Source of the DNA: Phyllobacterium myrsinacearum
Lineage (GTDB): Bacteria; Pseudomonadota; Alphaproteobacteria; Rhizobiales; Rhizobiaceae
NCBI RefSeq assembly: GCF_014138285.1
Contig: NZ_JACGXN010000007.1
Coordinates: forward strand, 1 to 64,000
Direction: 5' to 3'
Length of the DNA: 64,000 nt
Shown here: piece by piece, positions 49,183 through 58,731 of the stretch
Layout: every line of letters begins with the position of its first letter
Numbering within the stretch: the stretch's first letter is position 1
Notes under the pieces: model-generated
Database searches by the model: none
Seen by the model: only the letters and a program-made list of their open reading frames with translations
What the model was told of the DNA's origin: nothing
Position numbers and translations under genes: made by a program

Positions 49183-50130
49183 TTACTTGATAAAGCTGGT
49201 GTCGACGATGGTGCTGATATCCGGCTTTTTCTTGATGATGCCGATTTCAAGCAGGAGGTCAGCAGCCTCGTCAGAGAATTTGGCAAAGTCCTTCTCGAAG
49301 AAGACCTGATTGGCCGCCTTGTCCTGCCAGCGCAGATATTGTGCTGAATTACCAAACACTTCTGCGGTTTGTTTCACATCGGCGCCCATGATCTCGTAGG
49401 CCTTGTTTTTGTCGGCCGCGATCAGGTCCAGCGCTTCGAAATAGCTCTTGGCGAAAGCCTTGGCGGCTTCCGGGTTTTTCTCGAGGAACGCATTGGTGCA
49501 ACCGAACGTGTCCATCACAACCGGATAATCCAGCGTGGTGGCAATGATCTTGCCCTTGTCGGGAGCAGCGCGCACGGTCGAGAGATAGGGCTCATAGGTC
49601 ATTGCCGCATCATTCTGACCGGCAACGAAAGCCTGAGCCGCTGGTCCCGGTTCGAGATTGACGACTTTCACGTCCTTCAGGGTCAGGCCATTGTGCTTCA
49701 ATATCCAGGCGAGGACGAAATAGGGCGATGTACCCGGGGCTGATGCCGCGATGGCCTTGCCCTTGAGATCCGAAATCTTGGCAATGTCGGCGCGTGCGAC
49801 CAGACCGTCGGCGCCGAAAGACTTGTCCATCTGGAAAATCTGCTTGGTGGCGACGCCATTGGCGTTCCAGGCGATCCAGGTCTCAACCGTGGTGGCTGCG
49901 CACTGCACATCGCCCGATGCCAGCGCCAGATGGCGGCTTGCCTGCGGAATCTTTGTCAGCGTGACATCAAGGCCGTTCTTCTTGAAGATGCCGGCCTGCT
50001 TGGCCAGCGTCAGCGGGGCAAAGCCGGTCCAGCCGGACAGGCCGACGGAAACCGCCGTATCCGCCTGTGACGGAGCGACGGAGGCCAGAACCGCTGCCAG
50101 TGCAGCGCCGATATGCCATTTGAATTTCAT
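49183..50130 (-). CDS. ABC transporter substrate-binding protein, NitT/TauT family
   Basis: A 315-residue periplasmic binding protein. Residues 1-23 form a signal peptide ending at an Ala-rich PSQADT site, so export by Sec is expected; no lipobox. SVGLSGWTGFAPLTLAKQAGIFKKNGLDV is the family's N-terminal lobe. The ligand (sulfonate, nitrate, taurine or a pyrimidine) is undetermined. ATG 50130 places a proper signal peptide; an in-frame start 81 nt upstream would mask it. First gene of the operon. Confidence 0.88.
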   Translation of the reverse strand: MKFKWHIGAALAAVLASVAPSQADTAVSVGLSGWTGFAPLTLAKQAGIFKKNGLDVTLTKIPQASRHLALASGDVQCAATTVETWIAWNANGVATKQIFQMDKSFGADGLVARADIAKISDLKGKAIAASAPGTSPYFVLAWILKHNGLTLKDVKVVNLEPGPAAQAFVAGQNDAAMTYEPYLSTVRAAPDKGKIIATTLDYPVVMDTFGCTNAFLEKNPEAAKAFAKSYFEALDLIAADKNKAYEIMGADVKQTAEVFGNSAQYLRWQDKAANQVFFEKDFAKFSDEAADLLLEIGIIKKKPDISTIVDTSFIK

Positions 50131-50407
50131 GTGAGGACCCCTTTGTTTATTTTTTCGGCACGATGAATATAGAGGCATGATAGGCAGGCAGATTTTCTTT
50201 TGTCTAGACATAAGCAGATGCAGAATGGCAGAAAATCAGACCTGAGACATTTTGCATCGGCGCCGTCATTCGGTTAGAAGATGTATCGGTTAACCGCTTG
50301 TCAGAACCTTCATTCCATAAATGCGCGACTCATGATTGCGGCGCGGACTTGTTCGGATGAAACAGGCCATGCCGTAAAGACAGTAAATATTTGATCAGGA
50401 CATTTTC
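50131..50407. promoter_or_regulatory. Divergent promoter region of the ABC operon and AidB-like gene
   Basis: 277 bp containing the promoters of both divergent units. Two perfect palindromes are seen: TGTCTAGACA at 50201-50210 and CGGTTAACCG at 50287-50296. -35/-10 boxes were not assigned with confidence. Confidence 0.5.
50201..50210. promoter_or_regulatory. Candidate GntR/HutC-type operator
   Basis: TGTCTAGACA, 71 bp upstream of the substrate-binding protein start. A GTCTAGAC core is the hallmark operator of HutC-subfamily GntR repressors (DasR, NagR, PhnF, TreR types). No regulator gene lies beside it in the window. One short palindrome can occur by chance. Confidence 0.4.
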
Positions 50408-52039
50408 TTGAAAACCCACGACGTTCTCAACCAGACGCCCCCCATGACCGGCCTCAACGCCTATCTCGGCGACCCGTTATTGATGCAGATCACCAAACGG
50501 TTTCCGCAGGCGACCCGGACGGAGCTGGAGCAAGGCGGACGGTTTGTCCTGTCTGGCGATGCCCAGGATCTGGCCCGGCTGGCCAACACGGAAACACCCA
50601 AGCTGCGCACCCATGACCGGCAGGGCAATCGAATCGACGTGGTGGATTACCATCCGGCCTATCACGCGCTGATGCGCCGTTCCGTGGCACAGGGTCTGCA
50701 TTCATCAATATGGGAAGACGGCCCGACCGAAAACGGCCTGCGGCATCAGGCGCGTACGGCACGGTTCTATTTGACGGCACAGCTGGAATGCGGACACCTT
50801 TGCCCGATCACCATGACCAATGCGTCGCTGGCGGCACTCATGGCATCGCCCAGTCTCTATCGCGAATGGTCGCCGCTGGTTCTGCCGCGCAAATATGATT
50901 CCAGCAACAAATCACCGGCCAAGAAGGCAAGCCTGACGCTCGGCATGGGTATGACCGAGAAACAGGGCGGCACGGATGTGCGCACCAATACGACGCGCGC
51001 CGAACCCGCCGGCAGCGGCTTCTACCGGATTACCGGCCACAAATGGTTCATGTCGGCGCCGATGTCCGACGCGTTTCTGGTGCTGGCACAGGCGAGGGAG
51101 GGCTTGTCCTGTTTCCTCGTGCCGCGCATCCTGCCGGACGGTTCATCCAACGGTTTCCGCTTCCAGCGGCTGAAGGACAAGCTCGGCAATCGCTCCAATG
51201 CATCGTCGGAAGTCGAATTTGACAATGCGCTTGGCCAGATGGTCGGCGGTCCCGGCGACGGCGTCAAAACCATCATCGATATGGTGACATTGACACGGCT
51301 GGACTGCGCCATTGCGTCCGCCGGGATGATGCGCGCTGGCCTCGCCGAGGCTGTGCACCATGCGCGCCATCGTATTGTTTTCGACAGCCCGCTCATCGAT
51401 AAGCCGCTGATGCTGCGGGTCATGGCCGACATGGCACTGGATGTGGCCGGCGCTACAGCGCTGACATTCCGGTTGGCCCGTGCCTTTGACAACGCGGCGC
51501 AGAATCGTGGCGAGGCGGCTTTTGCCCGGGTGATGACCCCGGTGGTGAAATACTGGGTCGCCAAGATTGCCCCGGCCATGCTGTACGAGGCGATGGAATG
51601 CCTCGGCGGCAACGGCTACATCGAGGAGGGCAATCTTGCCCGCCATTACCGCGAGGCCCCGGTCAATGCGATCTGGGAAGGCTCCGGCAATGTCATGGCG
51701 CTCGACGTTCTGCGCGTGCTCAAGCGCGGTCCACAACTGTTCGACGAAGTGCTGAACTGGATCGGAGCGCAACTCGGGCGCGGCGGGCAGGGCACGGTCG
51801 AGGTACTGCGTGCCGCCATGCGCGTTGCGGAAAATGACGAGGGCGCCGCGCGTATCCTGACCGAACAGCTGGCGCTGGCTGCAGCGGGCGCGGAACTGCG
51901 GCACCTGCACTCGGAAGATATCGCCGATGCCTTCATTGAAACCCGGCTCGGCGGACAATGGCGCACGACCTACGGCATGCTCGACGCCCGTCATAACGCC
52001 AAGAGCATCGTGAATTCGCTGTTTCCTCCCGCCAATTGA
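50408..52039 (+). CDS. aidB: Acyl-CoA dehydrogenase, AidB-like
   Basis: A 543-residue flavoprotein of the acyl-CoA dehydrogenase family, AidB branch. THDVLNQTPP at the N-terminus aligns with E. coli AidB; ECGHLCPITMTNAS, GMGMTEKQGGTDVRTNT and the catalytic-Glu region IWEGSGNVMALDVLRVL (about 421-437) follow. The start is TTG 50408, with AGGA seven nt upstream; the next ATG (50444) would remove the conserved N-terminus. AidB protects DNA from alkylation in E. coli; here lipid or amino-acid catabolism is equally possible. Confidence 0.85.
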   Translation: MKTHDVLNQTPPMTGLNAYLGDPLLMQITKRFPQATRTELEQGGRFVLSGDAQDLARLANTETPKLRTHDRQGNRIDVVDYHPAYHALMRRSVAQGLHSSIWEDGPTENGLRHQARTARFYLTAQLECGHLCPITMTNASLAALMASPSLYREWSPLVLPRKYDSSNKSPAKKASLTLGMGMTEKQGGTDVRTNTTRAEPAGSGFYRITGHKWFMSAPMSDAFLVLAQAREGLSCFLVPRILPDGSSNGFRFQRLKDKLGNRSNASSEVEFDNALGQMVGGPGDGVKTIIDMVTLTRLDCAIASAGMMRAGLAEAVHHARHRIVFDSPLIDKPLMLRVMADMALDVAGATALTFRLARAFDNAAQNRGEAAFARVMTPVVKYWVAKIAPAMLYEAMECLGGNGYIEEGNLARHYREAPVNAIWEGSGNVMALDVLRVLKRGPQLFDEVLNWIGAQLGRGGQGTVEVLRAAMRVAENDEGAARILTEQLALAAAGAELRHLHSEDIADAFIETRLGGQWRTTYGMLDARHNAKSIVNSLFPPAN

Positions 52040-52068
52040 GGTTTAATTCCTGTTTGCATTACCATTGT

Positions 52069-52096
52069 ACGTGGTTCGCCCTTCGACAAGCTCACT
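52069..52096. repeat. Solitary repeat arm
   Basis: CGTGGTTCGCCCTTCGACAAGCTCACTG is a single arm of the long-arm (copy F) version of the palindromic repeat, lacking a partner before copy D starts 68 bp later. It is followed by a small CTGCAG-ATGTAAG-CTGCAG hairpin. Confidence 0.7.
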
Positions 52097-52163
52097 GTTC
52101 CTGCAGATGTAAGCTGCAGAGCGCCGAGCTGTTCGATAGGCAAGGTGATGGCACAACCATACT

Positions 52164-52306
52164 GCTTGGTTCGACAAGCTCACCATGAGGGAAATGGTAG
52201 CTGCAAAGCCAATCGGAAACATTGCAGAGGCTATTCACCTTCTTTGCAGAACTTGACTCCCTGCAATCCTCACTCTCCCTCATGGTGAGCTTGTCGAACC
52301 ACGCAC
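52164..52306. repeat. Palindromic repeat element, copy D
   Basis: A 143-bp element with inverted arms (about 52166-52192 and 52275-52302) around GGTTCGACAAGCTCACCATGAG. The interior AGCTGCAAAGCCAATCGGAAAC and TTGACTCCCTGCAATCCTCA matches copies C and F, showing that the interior is part of the repeat family and not random spacer. Confidence 0.9.
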
Positions 52307-52588
52307 GTTGGTGATGCCAAGGTCAACGGTTCTCTAATCCCTCCGCTTTTCAGCACGCCCAACACCGCTTTTGTCAAATAATTGCAGCAGCCTGAAATCA
52401 ATGGCTTCGGCAGCCCGAAAACCGCCCTCGCTAATACCTTCAATTTTAATAAAATTTTTTGAAATTAACCTTAACAAACAGTTTACGTTGCGCCTAAAGT
52501 CTTAGCAGATATCAATGTGATTCGAAAATACCTCATAAATTCACGGGGTTACACGACTCACTCTGTTCTTCCCCGCTAGGAGAAATGA

Positions 52589-52942
52589 ATGCGCAGCTTC
52601 CTGATATTCTGGGCAGGCCCGTTAAGCTTTCTGTGGGGGTGGTATTTTCTTTCCTACTACGATCTGAGCATGGGGATGTACTTCTTCAGCCGTGAAATGC
52701 ACGATCTGGTCTTCACCATTTACGGGAATATCCTGGGTATTGCGCCGGAGAGCATTCCGCCGCTGGTCGCCCGTGCATGCATCGTCGATACGGGGCTGGT
52801 TTTCTGCCTGATCGCCTTCCGCCGCCGCAAGCAGATCATCGCCTGGGTCAAGGTATGGCGGGCAAACCGTGCGGTTGCTGCTGCCACGGCGTCGGTCAAT
52901 ACGGCGCTGGCCTATTCGAAGGAATTGCCGTCCGCGTCCTGA
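52589..52942 (+). CDS. Small membrane protein, DUF6105-like
   Basis: A 117-residue protein with one N-terminal helix (about 3-22, rich in Trp and Phe) and a second segment near 64-80 ([11 protein letters not shown]), followed by a basic stretch [17 protein letters not shown]. The [28 protein letters not shown] middle part is the recognisable conserved block; I believe it is the DUF6105 family of Rhizobiales but am not certain. AGGAG six nt upstream supports ATG 52589. The last 31 nt overlap the 3' end of ruvX in antisense. Confidence 0.75.
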   Translation: MRSFLIFWAGPLSFLWGWYFLSYYDLSMGMYFFSREMHDLVFTIYGNILGIAPESIPPLVARACIVDTGLVFCLIAFRRRKQIIAWVKVWRANRAVAAATASVNTALAYSKELPSAS

Positions 52943-53406
52943 CGCAGGCTCTGCAGGCGGTCCAGCGCTCCCTGCAGAATGAAAGCTGCCGCAGCGGAAT
53001 CGATCCGCTCGGCGCGTTTTTGCCGTGATACATCCATACCGATCAGCGCACGTTCCGCTGCAACCGTCGACAGTCGCTCGTCCCAGTAGATGAAGGGCAG
53101 GTCGGTGAGCTTTTCCATGTTGCGGACAAAGGCGCGCGTTGCCTGCACCCGTGGGCCTTCGCTGCCATCCATGTTGACCGGCAGCCCGATGACAATGGCA
53201 CCGACATTGTCGCTCTTGAGTGCTTTCAGAAGATCCTGCGCATCATGGGTAAACTTGCTGCGCCTGAGCACGGGGCGCGGATTGGCGAATGAAAAACCCC
53301 GGTCTGAAATGGCAATGCCGATTGTTTTCGTGCCAAGGTCGAGGCCAGCTACCGTTTGGCCGCCGGCGACATGATCTTCGAGCTGTTCAATGGTCAGAAC
53401 CGTCAA
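52912..53406 (-). CDS. ruvX: Putative pre-16S rRNA nuclease / Holliday junction resolvase YqgF
   Basis: A 164-residue RNase H-like nuclease. [10 protein letters not shown] (21-30) carries the first catalytic Asp, GLPVNMDGS (74-82) and WDERLST (108-114) are the family motifs, and Asp136 in [11 protein letters not shown] is the last acidic residue. YqgF proteins are now linked mainly to 16S rRNA 5'-end maturation. Convergent with the small membrane protein gene. Confidence 0.93.
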   Translation of the reverse strand: MTVLTIEQLEDHVAGGQTVAGLDLGTKTIGIAISDRGFSFANPRPVLRRSKFTHDAQDLLKALKSDNVGAIVIGLPVNMDGSEGPRVQATRAFVRNMEKLTDLPFIYWDERLSTVAAERALIGMDVSRQKRAERIDSAAAAFILQGALDRLQSLRQDADGNSFE

Positions 53407-53521
53407 GAGTTAATTCCTGCACTTGAATTGGCCAGCAAAAGGCCGTTGTAATTCGAACAAATGTCACATAGCTGCAATAGACGGTTGTGGCGAGCAAAGA
53501 CTGAAAACAAGGGAAGAACAC

Positions 53522-54226
53522 ATGAAGATTACCTGGCTTGGCCATTCGGCCTTTCGCATTGAAACTGCCCAGAGCACGATTCTGATTGATCCCTTCCTCA
53601 ACGGAAATCCGGGTGCACGCGGTGTTGATCCCAAAGAAGCGGCAAAGGGTGCCACGCATATCATCCTCACGCACGGTCATGGCGACCATGTGGGTGATGC
53701 GGCTGCCATCGCCAAGGATACGGGCGCTGTTGTGATCGGCAATGCCGATCTGGTGACCTGGCTGGCCAATCGCGGCGTTGCCCGGGTCGATCCGACGAAT
53801 ACCGGCGGTACCGTTTCGCACACGGGTTTCACCGTGACCTACGTCAACGCCTTGCACTCATCGGCGCAGATCACCGAGGACGGTGTTTCGCATTCGTTGG
53901 GTTCGGCCAATGGTGTCGTCCTGCATTTCGAAGGTGAACCGACGCTCTACCACATGGGTGATACGGATATATTCTCCGACATGGCGCTCATCAATGAATT
54001 GCATCAGCCGGATATCGGGATCATACCCATCGGCGATCGCTTTACCATGGGCGGTGCCGTGGCTGCGCTGGCGACCCGCCGCTATTTCAAGTTCGCCAAG
54101 GCTATACCGTGCCACTATGGATCCTTTCCGATCATCGACCAGACGCCGGATAAATTTGTCGCGGGAATGGACGGAAGCGAGACACAAGTCTTTGTCGCCA
54201 AGACAAATGACCCGTTTACGGTTTGA
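53522..54226 (+). CDS. UPF0173 metal-dependent hydrolase
   Basis: A 234-residue metallo-beta-lactamase-fold hydrolase. HGHGDH at residues 51-56 binds the two metals, with further ligands in [11 protein letters not shown] and the C-terminal [12 protein letters not shown]. It matches the UPF0173 family in length and motifs; substrate unknown. ATG 53522 is chosen for the conserved [11 protein letters not shown] start. Divergent from ruvX. Confidence 0.92.
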   Translation: MKITWLGHSAFRIETAQSTILIDPFLNGNPGARGVDPKEAAKGATHIILTHGHGDHVGDAAAIAKDTGAVVIGNADLVTWLANRGVARVDPTNTGGTVSHTGFTVTYVNALHSSAQITEDGVSHSLGSANGVVLHFEGEPTLYHMGDTDIFSDMALINELHQPDIGIIPIGDRFTMGGAVAALATRRYFKFAKAIPCHYGSFPIIDQTPDKFVAGMDGSETQVFVAKTNDPFTV

Positions 54227-54301
54227 GTTTGGGTTGCTAAAGCCATTTTCTCACACCGCAAAGTCGTCGCCACGACGATAGACTGAATTACTGGAGGTAT
54301 T

Positions 54302-55891
54302 GTGCGTAAACTGTTGCTGATGTCCTGCGTTATGGCGTTTTCGTCGCCAGCTTTCGCACAAACGATCGATGCCAAGGGTGCCGATCAACTTGCCAATACT
54401 TTGTCGAAGTATTTTGGCAAGACGGCTCTGAAGAAGGGCATTCTCAAGGTAACGCCAGATGCCGATGCCTATCGCATTACCTTCAGCACCGATGCCTTCC
54501 TCAAATCCATGCCGAAGCAGGATTACTTCAAGGGCAATTTTGGTGATTACAGCATCCTGACCAAGCCGCTGGCTGACGGGACATGGAATGTGACGTCGGC
54601 GGCCATGCCGGCCGGGTCTTTTGAGGTCAACGGTCCCAAGGGTCCGGAATCGTTCCAGTGGTCAATCGGCAATGGCAACTGGACCGGCGTATTCGATCCA
54701 AAAATCGGCACATTCGCCAAGTCGAACTTTTCCTACGACTCGTTCAAGCTGACGGCCACGACGCCTGAGCAGGATATTGACGCAAGCGCCACCGAATCGA
54801 AGGGCGAAATGATCGCCAGCGCGGCCGCCACGGGCGGCATCGATCTCAACATGACGCAGACGGCCAAGAACTTCAGCGAAACCATCTCGACGAAGCTTCC
54901 AACGGCAGAAACTGCGCCTGAAGACGAGTCTGCCACACCCAATCCACTGGCCACGGGTGAGCCGATCAAGATTGTCGTGCGCGGCGGCGAAGTTGGTACC
55001 ACGGCCGAAAGCAAGGGTTTCCGCAACAACGAGTTCATGGATCTCTGGACGTTCTTCATCGCCCATTCGGACGAGAAGAAGCTGAAGAAGCCTGAACAGG
55101 TTGAGCTGAAAAAGAAACTGTCGGCGCTGCTGCCCCTGTGGGAGAAGCTCAAGGGCGAGTACCACTTCAAGGATTTCGCGGTTGAAACGCCGATGGGCAA
55201 CTTTGCGGCGCAGAATATCTCGCAGGATATGACATTTGACGGCATCAGCAAGAATGGCGCTTATCATTATGCGGTTCGCACCAATGGCCTGAAATACCCG
55301 CCGCTACCAATCCCGGAATGGGGCGTGCCGTTCCTGCCAACCGACGTGGAATTGACCATCGGCACCACAGGTGTCGATCTTGATACGGTGGTCAAAGGTG
55401 CGATCGAGGACATGGATCTCGAGCGCGAGAAAGTGCTTTCCGAGGAATTTGAAACCAGAACAGCGGCCCAGTTCCTGATGGCGCCGCCCAAGTTAGTGAT
55501 TTCAAAGAGCCTGGTGCGCACTGCCGATGCAGAGCTCACGGTCGAGGGCGAAGTGACCTTTACCGGATTGAAGCCCGAGAGCCACACCACCTGGGAAATG
55601 GCCGGGTTTGACAAGGTTGTCGAACGCTTGAACAAGGCGGCGGAAACCGATGAGGATATCAAGAACTCTATCGTCTTCGTCAAGCTGGCGAAGGATTTCG
55701 GCACGCCGATCGATGGCGGCAAGATCCAGTGGATTGTTGACCAGAAGGCTGATGGTTCGGTTGCGATCAACGGTAATCCCGTGAAAGGCCCGGATCCGGT
55801 GGTCGAACCCGGCTCGGATGATGCCATCGACTCCACGGCTCCGGAAGGCGAGGATGAAGATCCGGATGCAGGTGCCGATACGGCGCAGTAA
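54302..55891 (+). CDS. Secreted/periplasmic protein of unknown function, 529 residues
   Basis: Begins with a signal peptide (MRKLLLMSCVMAFSSPAFAQ, cleavage after Ala19), so the mature part is periplasmic or anchored outside. No cofactor or catalytic motif was recognised. The body is rich in beta-type alternation (LTVEGEVTFTGL) and ends in an acidic low-complexity tail (from about residue 500, many Asp and Glu). Some features recall DUF2125/YdgA-like proteins, but I cannot confirm this. Start is GTG 54302 with GGAGG only 4 nt upstream, a short spacing. Confidence 0.75.
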   Translation: MRKLLLMSCVMAFSSPAFAQTIDAKGADQLANTLSKYFGKTALKKGILKVTPDADAYRITFSTDAFLKSMPKQDYFKGNFGDYSILTKPLADGTWNVTSAAMPAGSFEVNGPKGPESFQWSIGNGNWTGVFDPKIGTFAKSNFSYDSFKLTATTPEQDIDASATESKGEMIASAAATGGIDLNMTQTAKNFSETISTKLPTAETAPEDESATPNPLATGEPIKIVVRGGEVGTTAESKGFRNNEFMDLWTFFIAHSDEKKLKKPEQVELKKKLSALLPLWEKLKGEYHFKDFAVETPMGNFAAQNISQDMTFDGISKNGAYHYAVRTNGLKYPPLPIPEWGVPFLPTDVELTIGTTGVDLDTVVKGAIEDMDLEREKVLSEEFETRTAAQFLMAPPKLVISKSLVRTADAELTVEGEVTFTGLKPESHTTWEMAGFDKVVERLNKAAETDEDIKNSIVFVKLAKDFGTPIDGGKIQWIVDQKADGSVAINGNPVKGPDPVVEPGSDDAIDSTAPEGEDEDPDAGADTAQ

Positions 55892-55912
55892 AGGCACCTT
55901 CCGCGCTGACTT

Positions 55913-55938
55913 GTCCGTTGCGCTTGGTCGCAACGGAC
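55913..55938 (+). terminator. Perfect 10-bp hairpin between the 529-residue gene and gatC
   Basis: GTCCGTTGCG, loop CTTGGT, CGCAACGGAC, 21 bp after the stop codon. No T-run follows, so it may be an inefficient terminator; gatC begins 42 bp later. Confidence 0.6.
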
Positions 55939-55979
55939 ACTATAGCTGCATGATCAAGATTTGAATTTCGGGAATCCCA

Positions 55980-56267
55980 ATGTCTGTCGATATTTCCACC
56001 GTCAAACGCGTTGCGCGTCTTGCCCGTATTGCCGTGAGTGAGGACGATGCAGCACGCATGACCGGCGAACTGAATACTATCCTTGGCTTCGTCGAACAGT
56101 TGAATGAAGTGAATGTGGATGGCGTGGAGCCTATGACATCGGTCACGCCCATGGCCATGAAAAAGCGTCAGGACGTCGTTGACGACGGCAACAAGGCTGC
56201 TGATATCGTTGCCAATTCACCTGTTACCGAAGAGAATTTCTTCGTCGTTCCGAAAGTGGTGGAGTAG
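55980..56267 (+). CDS. gatC: Asp-tRNA(Asn)/Glu-tRNA(Gln) amidotransferase subunit C
   Basis: A 95-residue subunit that wraps around GatA and stabilises the GatCAB amidotransferase. [20 protein letters not shown] and the linker [12 protein letters not shown] are the family landmarks. It starts the gat cluster; a GNAT gene lies between it and gatA, and gatB is not in the window. Confidence 0.95.
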   Translation: MSVDISTVKRVARLARIAVSEDDAARMTGELNTILGFVEQLNEVNVDGVEPMTSVTPMAMKKRQDVVDDGNKAADIVANSPVTEENFFVVPKVVE

Positions 56268-56275
56268 GCGCAGCC

Positions 56276-56758
56276 ATGACGATCACGGTTGCCGTCGAGA
56301 CGCCTCTGCAGGATGACGTTCGCGCGCTCGTGGACGCATTGAATGCGCATCTGCTGCCGCTGTCGCCGGTCGAATTCCAGTTCAAGATGACCGTGGAAGA
56401 GATGGCTGGCAACGATACCACGGTTTTCATTGCCCGCGATGAAACCGGTCATGCGATCGGCTGCGGCGCTTTGAAGGAACACGACGCAGCGACCGGCGAG
56501 ATCAAGCGCATGTTCACCCTGCCATCCGTGCGCGGCAAACGCGTGGGCTCGCATCTGCTTGAGGCCGTTACAAAGCTTGCGGCGGAGAAGGGCATCACCC
56601 ATCTTGTGCTTGAAACCGGCGTTGGCCCCGGCTTTGATGCGGCATGGCGGCTGTATGAACGCTCCGGCTTTACCCGTTGCGGCGCATTTCTCGACTATCC
56701 GGATTCGGAACACAGTGCATTTTACGAAAAGCGGCTCGCTCTCGCGCCAGCCCAATAA
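56276..56758 (+). CDS. GNAT family N-acetyltransferase
   Basis: A 160-residue acetyl-CoA-dependent acetyltransferase. The acetyl-CoA loop is RGKRVGSHLLEAV (about 88-100), preceded by EIKRMFTLPSVRG and followed by LVLETGVGPGFDAAWRLYERSGF. This resembles the PanZ/YafP-like GNAT group; substrate unknown. It starts 8 nt after gatC and ends 12 nt before gatA, so it is translated with the amidotransferase. Confidence 0.88.
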   Translation: MTITVAVETPLQDDVRALVDALNAHLLPLSPVEFQFKMTVEEMAGNDTTVFIARDETGHAIGCGALKEHDAATGEIKRMFTLPSVRGKRVGSHLLEAVTKLAAEKGITHLVLETGVGPGFDAAWRLYERSGFTRCGAFLDYPDSEHSAFYEKRLALAPAQ

Positions 56759-56770
56759 ACAGGACTTGAT

Positions 56771-58252
56771 ATGACCGATCTGACCGCTCTCACCATTGCC
56801 GAGGCGCGCGACCAGCTGAAAGCCAAGGCGTTCACCGCCACCGAGCTGACCAGTGCCTATCTCAAGGCAATCGAGACCGCGAATGAGGCCTTGAATGCCT
56901 ATATCGCCGTCACGCCTGAAAAGGCGCTTGATATGGCCAAGGCATCGGATGCCCGTCTGGGCGCAGGCAGTGCCGGTGCACTGGAAGGCATTCCGCTTGG
57001 GATCAAGGACCTGTTCGGCACCGAAGGCATTCACACGCAGGCCTGCTCGCACATTCTCGATGGTTTCAAGCCGCATTACGAATCCACTGTCACGTCCAAT
57101 CTGTGGGCCGATGGCGCTGTCATGCTGGGCAAGCTCAACATGGACGAGTTTGCCATGGGTTCGTCGAACGAAAGCTCCTACTACGGACCGGTGAAAAATC
57201 CCTGGCGCGCCCACGGCTCCAATGCCGATCTCGTGCCCGGTGGTTCATCCGGTGGCTCCGCTGCGGCCGTTGCTGCCCGTCTGTGCGCCGGTGCAACGGC
57301 AACCGATACCGGCGGCTCTATCCGGCAGCCTGCAGCCTTTACCGGTACAGTCGGTATCAAGCCGACCTACGGCCGCTGCTCGCGCTGGGGCATTGTCGCC
57401 TTTGCCTCATCGCTGGATCAGGCTGGTCCGATCGCCCGTGACGTGCGCGACGCTGCGATCCTGCTCAAATCCATGGCGTCGGTCGATTCCAAGGATACGA
57501 CATCGGTCGATATCGTTGTTCCCGATTACGAATCCATCATCGGCAAGCCATTGACGGGACTCAAGATCGGCATTCCCAAGGAATACCGTGTCGACGGCAT
57601 GCCGGAAGAGATCGAAAAGCTCTGGCAACAGGGGATTGCCTGGTTGAAGGATGCCGGAGCATCTATCGTCGATATCTCCTTGCCGCACACGAAATACGCA
57701 CTGCCAGCCTATTACATCGTGGCTCCGGCGGAGGCATCGTCGAACCTTGCCCGGTATGATGGCGTCCGTTACGGCCTGCGCGTTCCGGGCAAAGATATCG
57801 TTGATATGTATGAAAAGACCCGCGCCAGCGGCTTTGGTGATGAAGTGAAGCGCCGCATCATGATCGGCACCTATGTGCTGTCGGCCGGTTACTACGATGC
57901 TTATTATCTGCAGGCGCAGAAGGTTCGCACCCTCATCAAGAAGGATTTCGAGGATGTGTTCCACGCAGGCATCGACGCGATCCTGACCCCGGCAACACCA
58001 TCCGCCGCTTTCGGTATTGCTGATCAGGACATGGCGGCCGATCCGGTCAAGATGTACCTGAATGACATCTTCACGGTCACCGTCAACATGGCGGGCTTGC
58101 CGGGTATTGCCGTTCCAGCCGGACTGGACAGCCGCGGTCTGCCGCTCGGCCTGCAGTTGATCGGCCGTCCGTTCGACGAGGAAACCCTGTTCCAGACCGC
58201 CTATGTCATCGAACAGGCCGCAGGCAAGTTCAACGCGCCGAAATGGTGGTAG
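56771..58252 (+). CDS. gatA: Asp-tRNA(Asn)/Glu-tRNA(Gln) amidotransferase subunit A
   Basis: A 493-residue amidase that supplies ammonia from glutamine for converting Glu-tRNA(Gln) and Asp-tRNA(Asn). The catalytic triad is Lys79 (GIKDLFG), Ser159 ([15 protein letters not shown]) and Ser183 ([11 protein letters not shown]). Length and motifs are standard. The last 10 nt overlap the next GNAT gene. Confidence 0.96.
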   Translation: MTDLTALTIAEARDQLKAKAFTATELTSAYLKAIETANEALNAYIAVTPEKALDMAKASDARLGAGSAGALEGIPLGIKDLFGTEGIHTQACSHILDGFKPHYESTVTSNLWADGAVMLGKLNMDEFAMGSSNESSYYGPVKNPWRAHGSNADLVPGGSSGGSAAAVAARLCAGATATDTGGSIRQPAAFTGTVGIKPTYGRCSRWGIVAFASSLDQAGPIARDVRDAAILLKSMASVDSKDTTSVDIVVPDYESIIGKPLTGLKIGIPKEYRVDGMPEEIEKLWQQGIAWLKDAGASIVDISLPHTKYALPAYYIVAPAEASSNLARYDGVRYGLRVPGKDIVDMYEKTRASGFGDEVKRRIMIGTYVLSAGYYDAYYLQAQKVRTLIKKDFEDVFHAGIDAILTPATPSAAFGIADQDMAADPVKMYLNDIFTVTVNMAGLPGIAVPAGLDSRGLPLGLQLIGRPFDEETLFQTAYVIEQAAGKFNAPKWW

Positions 58253-58722
58253 TCAGACCCGCCACGCAAGCCGACATCGCGGCGCTGGCCGCGGTGGGGA
58301 TGCGTGCATGGGCATCGAATATCTTCTCCTTTGAACCGGAGCTGCCCGGCATGCGTGCGCATGTCGAGCGTGCCTATCAGGCATTTGCCGAAGAGCATTT
58401 TGCCCGCGTGCTCGTGGCCGAGGTCGATGGCACGATCCTCGGCTGGGGCGCGCGTGACAAGGGTGACGACTACATCTCGGATATGTGGGTCGATCCGCTC
58501 TATCAGGGGCAGGGCATTGGTTTGCTCCTGCTCAAGGCCCTGAAAGCCGACATTGCGGCAGCGGGATATACAACAGCCCGCCTTGAATCGCACGCCCGTA
58601 ACGCGGGTGCCGTGCGTTTGTACCAGCGTGAAGGGTTTGAGATCGTGCACCAGAGCCTCGAATGGTCAGAAAGCCTTGAGCGAAAGATCGAGAAGGTCAA
58701 AATGCTGGCGAATCTGGCGTAG
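58243..58722 (+). CDS. GNAT family N-acetyltransferase
   Basis: A 159-residue GNAT with the acetyl-CoA loop [13 protein letters not shown] (about 88-100), preceded by [11 protein letters not shown] and followed by [22 protein letters not shown]. RimI-like in overall pattern, but the substrate is undetermined. The ATG lies inside the end of gatA. Second acetyltransferase in this operon and not closely similar to the first. Confidence 0.88.
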   Translation: MVVVRPATQADIAALAAVGMRAWASNIFSFEPELPGMRAHVERAYQAFAEEHFARVLVAEVDGTILGWGARDKGDDYISDMWVDPLYQGQGIGLLLLKALKADIAAAGYTTARLESHARNAGAVRLYQREGFEIVHQSLEWSESLERKIEKVKMLANLA

Positions 58723-58731
58723 GGACAGTCA

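Larger units (their letters stand above)
52040..52588. other. Intergenic region with repeat copies
   Basis: 549 bp between the AidB-like gene and the small membrane protein gene. It holds a solitary repeat arm (52069-52096), a complete element (52164-52306) and an AT-rich promoter-like stretch at about 52440-52560 (with TTAACCTTAACAAAC) upstream of the next gene. No gene seen. Confidence 0.65.

Noticed and set aside
52440-52500. TTAACCTTAAC as a CtrA site upstream of the DUF6105-like gene
   Set aside because: The two TTAA units are 2 bp apart, not the required 7.
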